The notes beneath the pieces were generated by a model. The model saw nothing but the letters and a program-made list of their open reading frames with translations. It ran no database searches and was not told where the DNA came from. From NCBI GenBank assembly GCA_030432565.1, contig JAUIGV010000020.1, positions 35,141-99,140 of the forward strand: a DNA stretch of 64,000 bases. Reading direction: 5' to 3'. How positions within the stretch are numbered: position 1 is the first letter of the stretch; each line of letters starts with the position of its first letter. Below, one piece after another: positions 35,013 to 43,895 of the stretch. This DNA comes from Verrucomicrobiia bacterium (GTDB taxonomy: Bacteria > Verrucomicrobiota > Verrucomicrobiia > Verrucomicrobiales > Akkermansiaceae). The position numbers and the translations under genes are program-made.

Positions 35013-38000
35013 TGAAAATCCCCGCACTCTCCCTCGTCGCATGTCTTGCGGCCACCGCCGCTCCATCGGTTTATCTGGATGGTGAAATCCACCTCCCTTT
35101 AGAAGCCGAAGATGGAATTTTGATCATCGATCGTCGCTCGGGTCAGTTGCGGAAAATTACCGTCGATGGCTCGAACCAGGTCGTAACCTCTCCCTCCGTT
35201 CACAGCGGACTTCCCTTGGTCACTGGCGCGACTTCGGGCTACTTCTCCGGCGGAGACGAGGCGGTTATTCTTTCCTCGGCCGACTCAAATCGTCTCGCGT
35301 TTTTTAACACTGTTTCCGGATCATCCAGCCCGCTTTTTGGCGACGTGCCCGCGCCGGAATTTGTGGCCCAACTTCGCAAACCGGGAGGAGCCACCCGTGA
35401 CCTTGTCGGGACTCACTCGGAAACCGGTGGAGGCGATGCCTTAAACCTGCGACAGGAACCCGGCGGCTCATTTGCCAGTCTCGAAATCATCGGAGGTGGT
35501 GTTTTCGGGTCGTTCTCCGCGATGCAGGATCTTTACGATGACCCCAACGGTGATCGCTTCGCCATCGGAGTGGAAAACCGGCCGGGAATCACCCGAATGA
35601 TTTATCTGAATCAAAATGCCGCCGACCGCATTGACGGAGGTTTTGCTGGCCAGGTTCCCGCCGATTCGCTGGTCGCCTCGAACATCCGGCGCGATGACAA
35701 CACACTTATGGTCGCGACCTACGTGCCGGGAAGCGGTGAGATTACCTTATCCGAGATTTCCATCCCGCTGAGCGTGGGTGCTGTTGTCAATGTGGCGCTT
35801 CCCCGGAAAATCACCAGCATGGCAGCGGCACCGGAGGGCCTTGGCGCCGGTGGTTTTGTCGTCACCTACCTTGATGGCACCGGCGAATATTTCACCATTG
35901 ATAATGGCAATGGCATCAACCCGGTGCAGCTTTTCGAGCCTTCCGGAGAGGATCCATTTCGTGGTCTGCTCCCCGTCCCCAATCGCGGGGTGATTGGAGT
36001 TTACGGGTCCGGTGGCATTTCGAAATCCTTCGATTTCTTCGCGTGGGATGGTGCCGGTTTTACCTTGAAAGATTCAGGTATTCTGAACCCGCTCATTCCT
36101 GCGACCCAGGACTTTGCAACCCTCTTCTGGTTTTCCTCGGAGCCACTCGTGGACCCTGCCGCCGCCCTCTTGCAGCTCGATTGCAGCCCGGATTGGACCA
36201 GCAAGTCGTCCGCAGTTCCCCTTCCTCCCAACGTTCTCGTTGAAACCTTTGTTGATCCGGCGGCCGGGCTCGATAATCCGGTGCCCACCGCTCCACCAGT
36301 GCCGGCAGGTTCCAGTCACCTGCTTACCAACCAGATCTCGGACACCATTTCCCTCACCGCTTTCGATGACAAGCTGGCCCTTTCCCTCCCGCCCATCAAC
36401 GTCAGCCCCGACAGCGGGCCATATCAGGATCCGGTGCAAGCCACGGTATTGGTGGACGATGATCTTTACCGTGTCTTCTATCGTGAGGACACTCCCGGGT
36501 CCAACTGGCAAAGTTACTCCGGCCCGGTGACGGTGGCCTATCCATCGACCTGGCAGTTTTACACCGAGGAGATGGCCTCCGGCTTTTTCAGCCCCATCGT
36601 GACGCGCACCTACACTTTCGACAGTGATCGCCTTCGGACCTTCGACACCGATGCCGATGGTGTTCCCGATTTTGTAGAACAGGAATACGGTCTCGATCCC
36701 AACAGCGGGCCTGACGCCGATGCCGACGGGTTCAGTGACCTCGATGAAATCATTAACAACTCCAACCCCAACGATGATTCCTCCGAGCCAGCGGTTTCCA
36801 CCAATCCCTTCCTCGGCGAAGGAGTCCGCATCCTGGCTCAGGCGTTTAATACCGGAGCAGGTCAGGCCTCCGATGGCCTCGCCGCTTTGCCCGAAGATGG
36901 TGAATTGATCAATCTCTACTCCATGACCTCCGGTTTGCTCGCCACGGCTCCGGTTCGCATCCTGTCCTCCCCGGCGCTCCTCAGCGGCCAACTCGCAGCC
37001 AGCCTCGAGACCAGCTCCTCGGTATCCGTCAATGAGTTGCTCGTGCTCAATTCACCGGAATACTTTTTTCTCAACGGGATCTCGCCCGAGGTCCGGGGTG
37101 GCCGCGAAATTTACAAGCTCATCCCACATCCCGACCAGCAGGCGCCGGTGATCGCACCCGTCCTTTCAGGAACCGATCAAGCTTCCGACTCCGCGGTCTG
37201 GGTGGCCGCCGCCGCTTCCGCATACAGTTCCTTTGAGCAGGTCTCGACGATCACAGACCTCGAGCCCATCGACACCGCTGTCGCCGTGTTGGTCGAGGCC
37301 GCTCTCTTCAATGCGCTTTCTTCGAGCTTCGCTGCTCCAGAGCAAATCGCCCTCGGATTCCCCCAGCTCATTCCCGCTGATCCCGGCCCTCCCGCTATTC
37401 CCGAGGTGCCGGCTCACGCGCAATTCACTCTCTTTGGAAAGCGATCCGGCGACTCGGAGCGAACTCCCTTCAATCTCTTTATGCGGGACGCCCTCATCGG
37501 CAAGGGTCTGAGTTACGACAGGTTACTCACGGAGATCTCCACCGGCGTCGCCAATTCCACCGAGCTCCCTCAGCTCGTCGATGAGCTCTATGAGTTCCAC
37601 GTTGCACATTCCAAACCCACCGCGCCGGAAGCCGATGTGATTCCTCTCCTACCTTTCCCGCTCGATGCCCTCCGCATGCTGATTCGTGAGGGTGCCCTGC
37701 CCTCCCAATATTCCGGTGCCGCCCTTACCGCACAGGAGATCACCGATTCTGTGGCGGAAATTGGAACCATTCTTGGGACCTTGCCGAACGCCTACCGCCC
37801 GACCGATGAATGGATCGTTGAGGTCAAAGCTCCGACTCTTCCCGGCGATACCTATCTCTTTGAAAAGACCGATGACTTGTCACCTGTCCGCTTTTTTGAA
37901 ACTGACGGAGACCCCTTGAATCTCGATCAAGGCCTCGGCCTCGCCCTTGGCACCCGTTACAAGGTCAAGGGTTACACCGATGTCACCACGGATGCTCCCT

Positions 38001-38500
38001 ACGTTGGCATGGCCGTTCTTTCCATTGAGGTTATTTCGGTTCCGCTTGCCTCGGATAATGACGTCAATGCCAACCTTCTCGGCGATGACTGGGAAGAGTT
38101 TTTCTTCGGCGCTCTGGGAGTGGTGGGACCGTATGATCTGCATCCCGTCAACGGATTCACCTACCTGCAACTCTACCTTATTGGCTTCGATCCGCGGGAC
38201 GACAACACCGAGATCCCTGCCGTGGGGGCTGTGACTCCAGCCATCACCAATTTCAAAGTACTCGAACTGCCCGGCGGTAAGATCGGAATCCATTTTGATT
38301 TCCCGGCGGACTATATTGGCTCATTTAGCTTTGTAGTGCAACGCAGTGAAGATATTGGCATCACCCAGAGTTTTACCGATGTCACCGTTGCGGCGCCGGT
38401 CGGGCTTGGCAGAGATTCCTGGGAATTTGATTTGGGGACCACACCCTATCTTCCGGATGCCAACTTCTTCCGGATTGGTCTGGCGCTTCCATCGGAATAG
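35012..38500 (+). CDS. Giant exported protein with calcium-binding TSP3-type repeat (third of three)
   Basis: Product of 1162 residues with a short signal peptide (MKIPALSLVACLAATAAP). Residues 20-400 look like repeated beta blades (GGGDALNLRQ, then DDPNGDRFAIGVE), possibly a propeller. A chitobiase/FN3-like segment lies near 465-530 (YQDPVQATVLVDDDLYRVFYRE). Residues 535-593 hold thrombospondin type 3 calcium loops (DTDADGVPDFVEQ, DADADGFSDLDE). Residues 600-1000 are mixed helix and strand. Near 1014-1075 a DDWEEFFFG...NGFTYLQLYLIGFDP motif typical of Verrucomicrobia surface proteins appears. No enzyme motif is visible. It closes the three-gene operon. Confidence 0.83.
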   Translation: MKIPALSLVACLAATAAPSVYLDGEIHLPLEAEDGILIIDRRSGQLRKITVDGSNQVVTSPSVHSGLPLVTGATSGYFSGGDEAVILSSADSNRLAFFNTVSGSSSPLFGDVPAPEFVAQLRKPGGATRDLVGTHSETGGGDALNLRQEPGGSFASLEIIGGGVFGSFSAMQDLYDDPNGDRFAIGVENRPGITRMIYLNQNAADRIDGGFAGQVPADSLVASNIRRDDNTLMVATYVPGSGEITLSEISIPLSVGAVVNVALPRKITSMAAAPEGLGAGGFVVTYLDGTGEYFTIDNGNGINPVQLFEPSGEDPFRGLLPVPNRGVIGVYGSGGISKSFDFFAWDGAGFTLKDSGILNPLIPATQDFATLFWFSSEPLVDPAAALLQLDCSPDWTSKSSAVPLPPNVLVETFVDPAAGLDNPVPTAPPVPAGSSHLLTNQISDTISLTAFDDKLALSLPPINVSPDSGPYQDPVQATVLVDDDLYRVFYREDTPGSNWQSYSGPVTVAYPSTWQFYTEEMASGFFSPIVTRTYTFDSDRLRTFDTDADGVPDFVEQEYGLDPNSGPDADADGFSDLDEIINNSNPNDDSSEPAVSTNPFLGEGVRILAQAFNTGAGQASDGLAALPEDGELINLYSMTSGLLATAPVRILSSPALLSGQLAASLETSSSVSVNELLVLNSPEYFFLNGISPEVRGGREIYKLIPHPDQQAPVIAPVLSGTDQASDSAVWVAAAASAYSSFEQVSTITDLEPIDTAVAVLVEAALFNALSSSFAAPEQIALGFPQLIPADPGPPAIPEVPAHAQFTLFGKRSGDSERTPFNLFMRDALIGKGLSYDRLLTEISTGVANSTELPQLVDELYEFHVAHSKPTAPEADVIPLLPFPLDALRMLIREGALPSQYSGAALTAQEITDSVAEIGTILGTLPNAYRPTDEWIVEVKAPTLPGDTYLFEKTDDLSPVRFFETDGDPLNLDQGLGLALGTRYKVKGYTDVTTDAPYVGMAVLSIEVISVPLASDNDVNANLLGDDWEEFFFGALGVVGPYDLHPVNGFTYLQLYLIGFDPRDDNTEIPAVGAVTPAITNFKVLELPGGKIGIHFDFPADYIGSFSFVVQRSEDIGITQSFTDVTVAAPVGLGRDSWEFDLGTTPYLPDANFFRIGLALPSE

Positions 38501-38660
38501 GCAGACCACCCTGGCCAAGCCCGGATGATGCCGGATAGGTCCCGCCTCACCAACCGATGAACCATCGAACGGAAAGATTCTGCCGGGCGCAACTGCCGGC
38601 CGGTCTGATAATTTGAAGCTTGGCTGATGAGGTGGAACTGTTTGAACATTCGGGCGAGGA

Positions 38661-39383
38661 ATGACGACCCAGGTAAAGTTTGCGATGCTTGTTCTGACCA
38701 GCTTGCTCGTTCTGATTGTGTTCAAGCGGGGTTGTCAGTTTTCGGGGGCAGGGATTTTTTCAGAGGAAGGGAAGCTCATTCAGAAGATCAACCAGGCGAA
38801 GGATGCGGAGGAACGGGCCCGCTTGATTACGGAGCTGGAGGGAATGCCTGAGAAGTTTGTGAGTTTTGGAAATCGATGGTTGGGGATTCATGCGACCCGG
38901 AGTCCGGGTGGGTGGGATGATGAAGGATTTGATCATCACAGGACCAACACGCCTCGGGATATCGAGATTTTGACGGGGGTTATTTATGGGGTTTCGGATA
39001 TCGAGAATGGCGGGCTGCATCAGTTTTTTGGCAATGGCACCGGGGGGATGGCTCCCGAGATGGTGGAGTGGTTTGAGCGATATGGCCTTGAGGAAACGGC
39101 AGGCCATTTGAAGCGGGCGATGGCAGTTTTTGGAGAGACGTATCCGAGATCGCAGGCGGCCAGGAATCGGTTTCTTGAGAAGTTTGAGGGAGAGACGAGG
39201 GAGGACTATGATCCGTTTTATGAGATGGATGGTCCGTTTTATGATTCGATCATGAAGGATGGGGAGACGATGGATGACCACGTGGATCGTGTGGTTCGCG
39301 AGGTCTGGGGATTTACTTCCCTGCACACGGAGTTGCCACCGGTGGATTGGGAGCCGCCGTCTTTTTCCAGGAAATCTCGTTAG
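38661..39383 (+). CDS. DUF4375 (DMP19-like) protein with membrane anchor
   Basis: Product of 240 residues. A hydrophobic N-terminal helix (residues 8-22) precedes a helical segment and the DUF4375 domain (about residues 100-200), shown by VSDIENGGLHQFFGNGTGG and the helix GLEETAGHLKRAMAVFG. DUF4375 occurs in many bacterial orphan proteins with no known reaction. A GAGGA ribosome-binding sequence precedes the ATG. It is 160 nt after the giant operon and need not be co-transcribed. Confidence 0.75.
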   Translation: MTTQVKFAMLVLTSLLVLIVFKRGCQFSGAGIFSEEGKLIQKINQAKDAEERARLITELEGMPEKFVSFGNRWLGIHATRSPGGWDDEGFDHHRTNTPRDIEILTGVIYGVSDIENGGLHQFFGNGTGGMAPEMVEWFERYGLEETAGHLKRAMAVFGETYPRSQAARNRFLEKFEGETREDYDPFYEMDGPFYDSIMKDGETMDDHVDRVVREVWGFTSLHTELPPVDWEPPSFSRKSR

Positions 39384-39645
39384 ATTTTTCCGCTTCGGTG
39401 CATTTCCTCGTGTGAAGCGGTGAAGAGTTTCAAGATCTCAGGTTGGGCGCAGGAGTTCAAGCCGGCCGGGATTTTGAATTGCAGTGGGAGCAGGAAATGC
39501 GGGGGCGTTTGGCCCGGGGCGGGGTTGCCTTTTTCTCTCGGCGATGGCTTTCGAAGCAGGCTTTTCAAAATCGTTTTGAGATGTCATAGATCCAAAGGGG
39601 GCAGCTGGGAATAGTCAGAGGTCTTTCCAGATAGTGTCGTGTGCC

Positions 39646-41058
39646 ATGATCGTATTCCTTATCTTCGGCTTTCATCTTCTCGGATTTATTTCGGCGATTC
39701 ATGCCATCATGAGTGTTCGCACCGAGCCGGGGGCGATCGCCTGGGCTGTTTCGCTCAATTCGTTTCCTTACCTCGCGGTTCCTGCTTATTGGATTTTGGG
39801 TCGCAGCCGCTTTGAGGGCTATATCACCGCGAGGCGTGGTGCCCTTCGAGAATTTTCCGGAATTGACAAGGGGGCCCGTAAGTCAGCCCTCAAGTTTAAG
39901 TATTCTCTCTCCGGGGACGAGATTTCCTGGCAGGCGGCTGAGAGGTTGGCGGGTCTGCCATTTTCTCGCGGGAATTCCACAAAGCTATTGATTGATGGTG
40001 GAGCAACCTTCGAGAGTATTTTGAAAGGGGTGGATTCCGCGGAACACTACATTCTTTTCCAATTCTTTATCGTCCATGATGACGAGATCGGCCGTGAGGT
40101 TAAAAAACGGCTGATTGCCAGATCGCGAGCGGGAGTGAAGATTTATTTTCTCTATGATGAGATCGGCTCACATGATTTGCCCACCCGGTATTTGGAGGAT
40201 TTGCGGAGCAGTGGAATTGAAATCCATGATTTTCATACCAGGAAAGGATCGCGAAATCGATTCCAGCTTAATTTTAGAAACCATCGCAAAATTGTGGTGG
40301 TCGATGGCAAATTTTCGTGGGTTGGAGGTCACAATGTCGGTGACGAGTATCTTGGCCGGGATGCCAAGTTTGGGCACTGGCGTGACACGCACCTGCGGAT
40401 CGAGGGACCGGCAGCCTTGGCAGCCCAACTCTCGTTCGTTGAAGATTGGCATTGGTCGACGGGCGAGACTCTCGAGTTGAACTGGGAGGCGACTCCATCT
40501 CCAAAAGGCGATTTGCCGATACTCGTCATCCCATCCGGGCCTGCGGATATGGTGGAGTCCGCCAATCTCCTCTTTGTGCATGCCATCAACACAGCGTCCC
40601 GGCGGATTTGGATCGCGAGCCCGTACTTTGTTCCGGATCGCTCGGCGATCACCGCTTTGCAGCTTGCGGCTCTGCGTGGAGTTGATGTTCGGATTTTAAT
40701 TCCGGACAAGCCGGATCACATAGGTGTTTACCTTTCGGCCTTTTCCTACCTCGATGAGGTTGGTCATTGCGGGGTGAAGTTTTATCGCTACCTCGACGGG
40801 TTCCTTCACCAGAAGGTCTTTCTGATTGATGGGAAGGCGGCTGCGGTGGGAACCGCAAATTTTGACAACCGTTCCTTCCGGCTAAATTTTGAGATTACCG
40901 AGCTCGTACTTGATGAGGGATTTGCGGAGGAAGTCGAGGAGATGTTGGAGGCTGATTTTTGCAGGTCACGCTTGATGAAGGAGGGAGAAACTGCGGACAA
41001 GCCCTGGTGGTTCCGTTTCTGCGTGCGTCTTTCGAGATTGGTGGCACCTATTCAGTGA
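39646..41058 (+). CDS. cls: Cardiolipin synthase (phospholipase D family)
   Basis: Joins two phosphatidylglycerol molecules (or a related acceptor) to cardiolipin at the inner membrane. The product has two N-terminal membrane helices and two HKD motifs: NHRKIVVVD and LHQKVFLID (numbered from a GTG four codons upstream: His217/Lys219/Asp224 and His392/Lys394/Asp399). Each is followed by the family's G...N stretch (GGHNVGDEY; GTANFDNRSF). I prefer the ATG at 39646; the GTG at 39634 would add four residues. Neither start has a strong ribosome-binding site. The 260 bases upstream carry no gene. Confidence 0.93.
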   Translation: MIVFLIFGFHLLGFISAIHAIMSVRTEPGAIAWAVSLNSFPYLAVPAYWILGRSRFEGYITARRGALREFSGIDKGARKSALKFKYSLSGDEISWQAAERLAGLPFSRGNSTKLLIDGGATFESILKGVDSAEHYILFQFFIVHDDEIGREVKKRLIARSRAGVKIYFLYDEIGSHDLPTRYLEDLRSSGIEIHDFHTRKGSRNRFQLNFRNHRKIVVVDGKFSWVGGHNVGDEYLGRDAKFGHWRDTHLRIEGPAALAAQLSFVEDWHWSTGETLELNWEATPSPKGDLPILVIPSGPADMVESANLLFVHAINTASRRIWIASPYFVPDRSAITALQLAALRGVDVRILIPDKPDHIGVYLSAFSYLDEVGHCGVKFYRYLDGFLHQKVFLIDGKAAAVGTANFDNRSFRLNFEITELVLDEGFAEEVEEMLEADFCRSRLMKEGETADKPWWFRFCVRLSRLVAPIQ

Positions 41059-41109
41059 AGCTCCGGGGATCTTCCTTGTCAGGGTGCATGTTTGTTGGGA
41101 GTTTGGGGA

Positions 41110-42642
41110 ATGAAGCCGGTAGTATTTTTTTTGGCATTGTTCGCGATTTTTGCAGAGGCGAAGAAACCAAACATCATGGTGTTCCTTGTTGATGACATGG
41201 GGGTGATGGATACCTCGGTGGCTTTCCTCACGGACAACAAGGGCAAAGCGAAGCGTTATCCGCTGAACGATTTTTATCGGACGCCGTCGATGGCCCGATT
41301 GGCGAAGCAGGGGGTGAGATTCAATCAGTTTTATGCGATGAGTGTGTGCTCGCCTTCCCGGATTTCCCTGCTCACGGGGCAGAATGCGGCACGGCATGGT
41401 GCCACGAACTGGATCAATCCGGCCTCGAATAACCGGGGTAAATTTGGTCCTCCGGAGTGGAATTGGAAGGGCCTGAAAAAGGGCGAGGTGACCTTGCCGG
41501 GAATTTTGGCAAAGGAGGGGTATCGTACGATTCACGTGGGGAAGGCGCATCTTGGGCCGAAGGGGAGTGACGGCGGGGAGCCGTTGAACCTGGGGTTCGA
41601 GGAGAACGTGGGAGGCGCGGCCTTCGGTGCACCGGGAAGTTACTACGCCAAGGCGGGATATGGGGCTTTGACGAAGCGCAAGAGTCACGCGGTGCCACAT
41701 CTGGATGAGTATCATGGGAGTGAGACTTTCCTGACGGAGGCGTTGACCTTGGAGGCCAGGAAGCGGGTGGCGCAGTCGGTGAAGGACGGAAAGCCCTTCT
41801 TTTTGCACTTTGCGCACTATGCGGTGCATGCGCCCTTTCACTCGGATCCGCGGTTCGCGAAGAACTACGAGAGCTCGGGCAAGTCGAAGAATGCGCAGGC
41901 TTTTGCAACCTTGATCGAGGGCATGGACAAGTCGCTGGGGGATATGCTGGATTGTTTTGAAGAGCTGGGAGTGGCGGAGAATACGCTGGTGATCTTTCTG
42001 GGCGACAATGGCTCTGACGCGCCGCTGGGGCATCAGCACGAGGTCGCTTGTGCGGCTCCGTTGCGGGGAAAGAAAGGGGCGCATTATGAAGGGGGAATGC
42101 GGGTGCCTTTCATCGCGGCATGGGCGAAGCGGAATGATGAATCTGTGGGGCAGAAGGCTTTGGGGATTCCGGCGGGTGCGATTCAGCCCCAGGTGGCATC
42201 GGTTGAGGACATTTTTCCCACCGTCCTAAAGGTGGTGGGAGCGAAGAATCCGGAAGGGCATGAGGTTGATGGCCTTCAGCTGCAGACTTTGCTGACCGGT
42301 CGGAGGGATGAGACCCGCAAGGAGCAGTTTTTGATGCACTACCCGCATGGTCCGCATCGCAGCAACTATTTTACGGTGTGGCGTGATGGGGATTACAAAG
42401 TGATTTATCACGCGCTGCCCGAGACGAAATCGACGGGAAACCGGGTGCAGTTTAGTGGTGGAAATTACGAGGTGTATCACCTGGCGAACGATCCGTTTGA
42501 GGAGCGCAACCTGGCGGCGGTGAAGTCGACCCTTCTGAAAGAGATGATGGCCGATATGATTACCCGACTCGAGAGATGTGGAGCGAAATATCCGGTGGAT
42601 GAGGCAGGCAGGGAGCTCAAGCCCAGAGTGCCTGGACGGTAA
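41110..42642 (+). CDS. Exported sulfatase, formylglycine type
   Basis: Product of 510 residues with a signal peptide (MKPVVFFLALFAIFAEA). The type I sulfatase signature is intact: NIMVFLVDDMG with metal-binding Asp residues at the start, Cys80 in CSPSRISLLTG (the cysteine to be matured to formylglycine), VGKAHLG, HFAHYAVHAPFH and FLGDNGSDAP. It removes sulfate esters outside the cytosol, most often from sulfated polysaccharides. A maturase is not in the window. It sits directly upstream of the regulator of a locus that makes a predicted sulfated polysaccharide, on the same strand, but with a palindromic operator in between. Confidence 0.93.
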   Translation: MKPVVFFLALFAIFAEAKKPNIMVFLVDDMGVMDTSVAFLTDNKGKAKRYPLNDFYRTPSMARLAKQGVRFNQFYAMSVCSPSRISLLTGQNAARHGATNWINPASNNRGKFGPPEWNWKGLKKGEVTLPGILAKEGYRTIHVGKAHLGPKGSDGGEPLNLGFEENVGGAAFGAPGSYYAKAGYGALTKRKSHAVPHLDEYHGSETFLTEALTLEARKRVAQSVKDGKPFFLHFAHYAVHAPFHSDPRFAKNYESSGKSKNAQAFATLIEGMDKSLGDMLDCFEELGVAENTLVIFLGDNGSDAPLGHQHEVACAAPLRGKKGAHYEGGMRVPFIAAWAKRNDESVGQKALGIPAGAIQPQVASVEDIFPTVLKVVGAKNPEGHEVDGLQLQTLLTGRRDETRKEQFLMHYPHGPHRSNYFTVWRDGDYKVIYHALPETKSTGNRVQFSGGNYEVYHLANDPFEERNLAAVKSTLLKEMMADMITRLERCGAKYPVDEAGRELKPRVPGR

Positions 42643-42646
42643 GTTC

Positions 42647-42664
42647 ATTCATTTTAAATTGAAC
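42647..42664. promoter_or_regulatory. Palindromic operator candidate, site 1
   Basis: ATTCATTTTAAATTGAAC, an imperfect inverted repeat (TTCA...TGAA arms), ends 28 nt before the GbsR-like start. It matches site 2 at 43758-43775 in 16 of 18 positions. Two near-identical palindromes, one before the regulator and one before the operon it introduces, suggest binding by the regulator encoded between them. The TTGAAC at its right end could also be a -35 box. Confidence 0.6.
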
Positions 42665-42692
42665 ATTAATAGTTTTTTGCCTTTCCTAGGGC

Positions 42693-43193
42693 ATGTCCGG
42701 CGAGGTGGAGGCAAAAACTGGTTTGAGCGAGTTCGAGGCTCAGGTCATCGGTTTTTTTTGTGACGGGGTGAGAATGCTGGGTTTGCCGAAGTCGATCGGT
42801 GAAATCTATGGCTTGCTTTATGTATCGCAGGAGGCCCTGTCGCTGGATGATTTGGTGAGTCGGCTGGGAATTAGTAAAGGGTCTGCAAGCCAGGGACTTA
42901 GGTCGCTTCGGGAACTGGGTGCGGTGAGAGAAGTCGAGGGCGTGGTGGGGCGTCGGGTTTATTACGAGCCTGACGTGGAGTTGAAGCGTTTGGTGGGAGG
43001 ATTTATCAAGGAGCAGGTGAGGCCGCATTTGGCGAGCGGGGAGGAGAAGCTCGCAAAGTTGAAGTCGATGGTTCGCGAGATGCCGGGGAATGCGAAGTCG
43101 GATTTTTATGCCGGGCGGCTCGAGCGCTTGGGCCGATGGTCGAAGCGGGCGCGAATTTTATTACCCATTATCCAAAAGTTCCTTGGACGCTAA
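42693..43193 (+). CDS. GbsR/MarR-like winged-helix transcriptional regulator
   Basis: Product of 166 residues, the usual GbsR length. Residues 12-95 form a winged helix of the ArsR/MarR fold: IGEIYGLLYVSQEALSLDDLVSRLGISKGSASQGLRSLRELGAV, with the recognition helix at GISKGSASQGLRSL and the wing at VVGRRVYYEP. The C-terminal about 60 residues are a helical dimerisation tail. In PVC bacteria such regulators are found at the head of polysaccharide loci (from memory). It is 4 nt upstream of the antiterminator gene and follows palindromic site 1, so it likely controls itself and the polysaccharide operon. The effector is unknown. Confidence 0.85.
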   Translation: MSGEVEAKTGLSEFEAQVIGFFCDGVRMLGLPKSIGEIYGLLYVSQEALSLDDLVSRLGISKGSASQGLRSLRELGAVREVEGVVGRRVYYEPDVELKRLVGGFIKEQVRPHLASGEEKLAKLKSMVREMPGNAKSDFYAGRLERLGRWSKRARILLPIIQKFLGR

Positions 43194-43197
43194 ATCT

Positions 43198-43758
43198 ATG
43201 ACCGATGATGCAGCCTGGTACGTGCTGCGAACGCAGTTGAAGCGGGAGAAATTGGCCGCAGCCAATCTTCGCCAATTGGAGGGAGTGGAGGTTTTTTTGC
43301 CACGCTTGAAGTATCAAAAGACGACGCGGCGGGGTCGGGTTTGGTGGATTGAGCCTTTGTTTCCAGGGTATTTGCTGGCGCGTTTTTCGTTGGCCGAGAT
43401 GGGTCGCCTGGTCACTTACACCGCGGGAGTGAGCCGGATGATCAGTTTTGGAGACAAGGTTCCCGAGGTCCCGGAGGAATTTGTGAAGAGCCTGCAAGAG
43501 GAGGTCGCGAAAGTGCAGTCGAGTGACGAAGAGATCGTGGTGGATTGGAAGGTCGAATTGGGGGAGGAAGTGGAAGTCGCCGAAGGGCCCTTCCAGGGAA
43601 TGACGGGCGAAGTGGTGCAAGTCCGCCCGGGGAGCGAGAGGGTGAGCCTTTTGTTGGAATTTCTAGGGGAGCCCCAGGCGGTTGAAGTGAGTTTGTATTC
43701 GCTCATTTTAGCACGCCCTGAGATTCCCGAAGGATGGAGGGGAGAGGATTCAAATTAG
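43198..43758 (+). CDS. RfaH/NusG-like transcription antiterminator
   Basis: Product of 186 residues from the ATG at 43198. Residues 5-95 are an NGN domain: WYVLRTQLKREKLAAANL, EVFLPRLKYQKTTRRGRVWW, EPLFPGYLLARF and GVSRMISFGDKVPEV. These resemble RfaH (EPLFPNYL, GVSHFVRFG in my memory of the E. coli protein) more than housekeeping NusG. Residues 118-170 are a KOW domain (VEVAEGPFQGMTGEVVQV). Such specialised NusG paralogues load on RNA polymerase at an element in the leader and let it read through long polysaccharide operons. The gene precedes the operon leader, which carries an ops-like site. Its stop codon's last base starts palindromic site 2. Confidence 0.88.
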   Translation: MTDDAAWYVLRTQLKREKLAAANLRQLEGVEVFLPRLKYQKTTRRGRVWWIEPLFPGYLLARFSLAEMGRLVTYTAGVSRMISFGDKVPEVPEEFVKSLQEEVAKVQSSDEEIVVDWKVELGEEVEVAEGPFQGMTGEVVQVRPGSERVSLLLEFLGEPQAVEVSLYSLILARPEIPEGWRGEDSN

Positions 43759-43775
43759 TTCATTTTCAATTGAAC
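43758..43775. promoter_or_regulatory. Palindromic operator candidate, site 2
   Basis: GTTCATTTTCAATTGAAC, with perfect outer arms GTTCA/TGAAC, begins on the last base of the antiterminator stop codon. It lies 180 nt before the first sugar-nucleotide gene and matches site 1 in 16 of 18 positions. It probably marks the promoter region of the polysaccharide operon and a binding site for the GbsR-like regulator. Confidence 0.65.
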
Positions 43776-43826
43776 AAAGAGGATTTTTGTGTGTCTATCA
43801 GCCATCGGCACGAATGTTTGATTCGT

Positions 43827-43884
43827 CTTGGTCAATTCCGGAATTTTTTACAGGTTTCACTTATCGGTAAAGTGAGCGACCAAG
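43827..43884 (+). promoter_or_regulatory. Structured leader hairpin before the ops-like site
   Basis: Outer arms CTTGGTC (43827-43833) and GACCAAG (43878-43884) enclose a perfect palindrome AATTCCGGAATT (43834-43845) and an inner hairpin TCACTT/AAGTGA (43857-43862 with 43870-43875). There is no T-run after the outer arm, so it is not a simple terminator. Its position directly before the ops-like element suggests a pause or recruitment structure in the leader RNA. Confidence 0.5.
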
Positions 43885-43895
43885 GGCGGCAGCGT
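43885..43895 (+). promoter_or_regulatory. ops-like antiterminator recruitment element
   Basis: GGCGGCAGCGT matches the E. coli ops core GGCGGTAGCGT in 10 of 11 positions. It lies in the untranslated leader 60 nt before the first gene of the operon, on the coding strand, as ops does in RfaH-controlled operons. An RfaH-like gene lies immediately upstream. A chance match of this length is possible, but position and context favour function. Confidence 0.6.

Noticed and set aside
39391..39421. CCGCTT/AAGCGG inverted repeat after the DUF4375 gene
   Set aside because: Loop of about 19 nt and no T-run on either strand, so not a convincing terminator.
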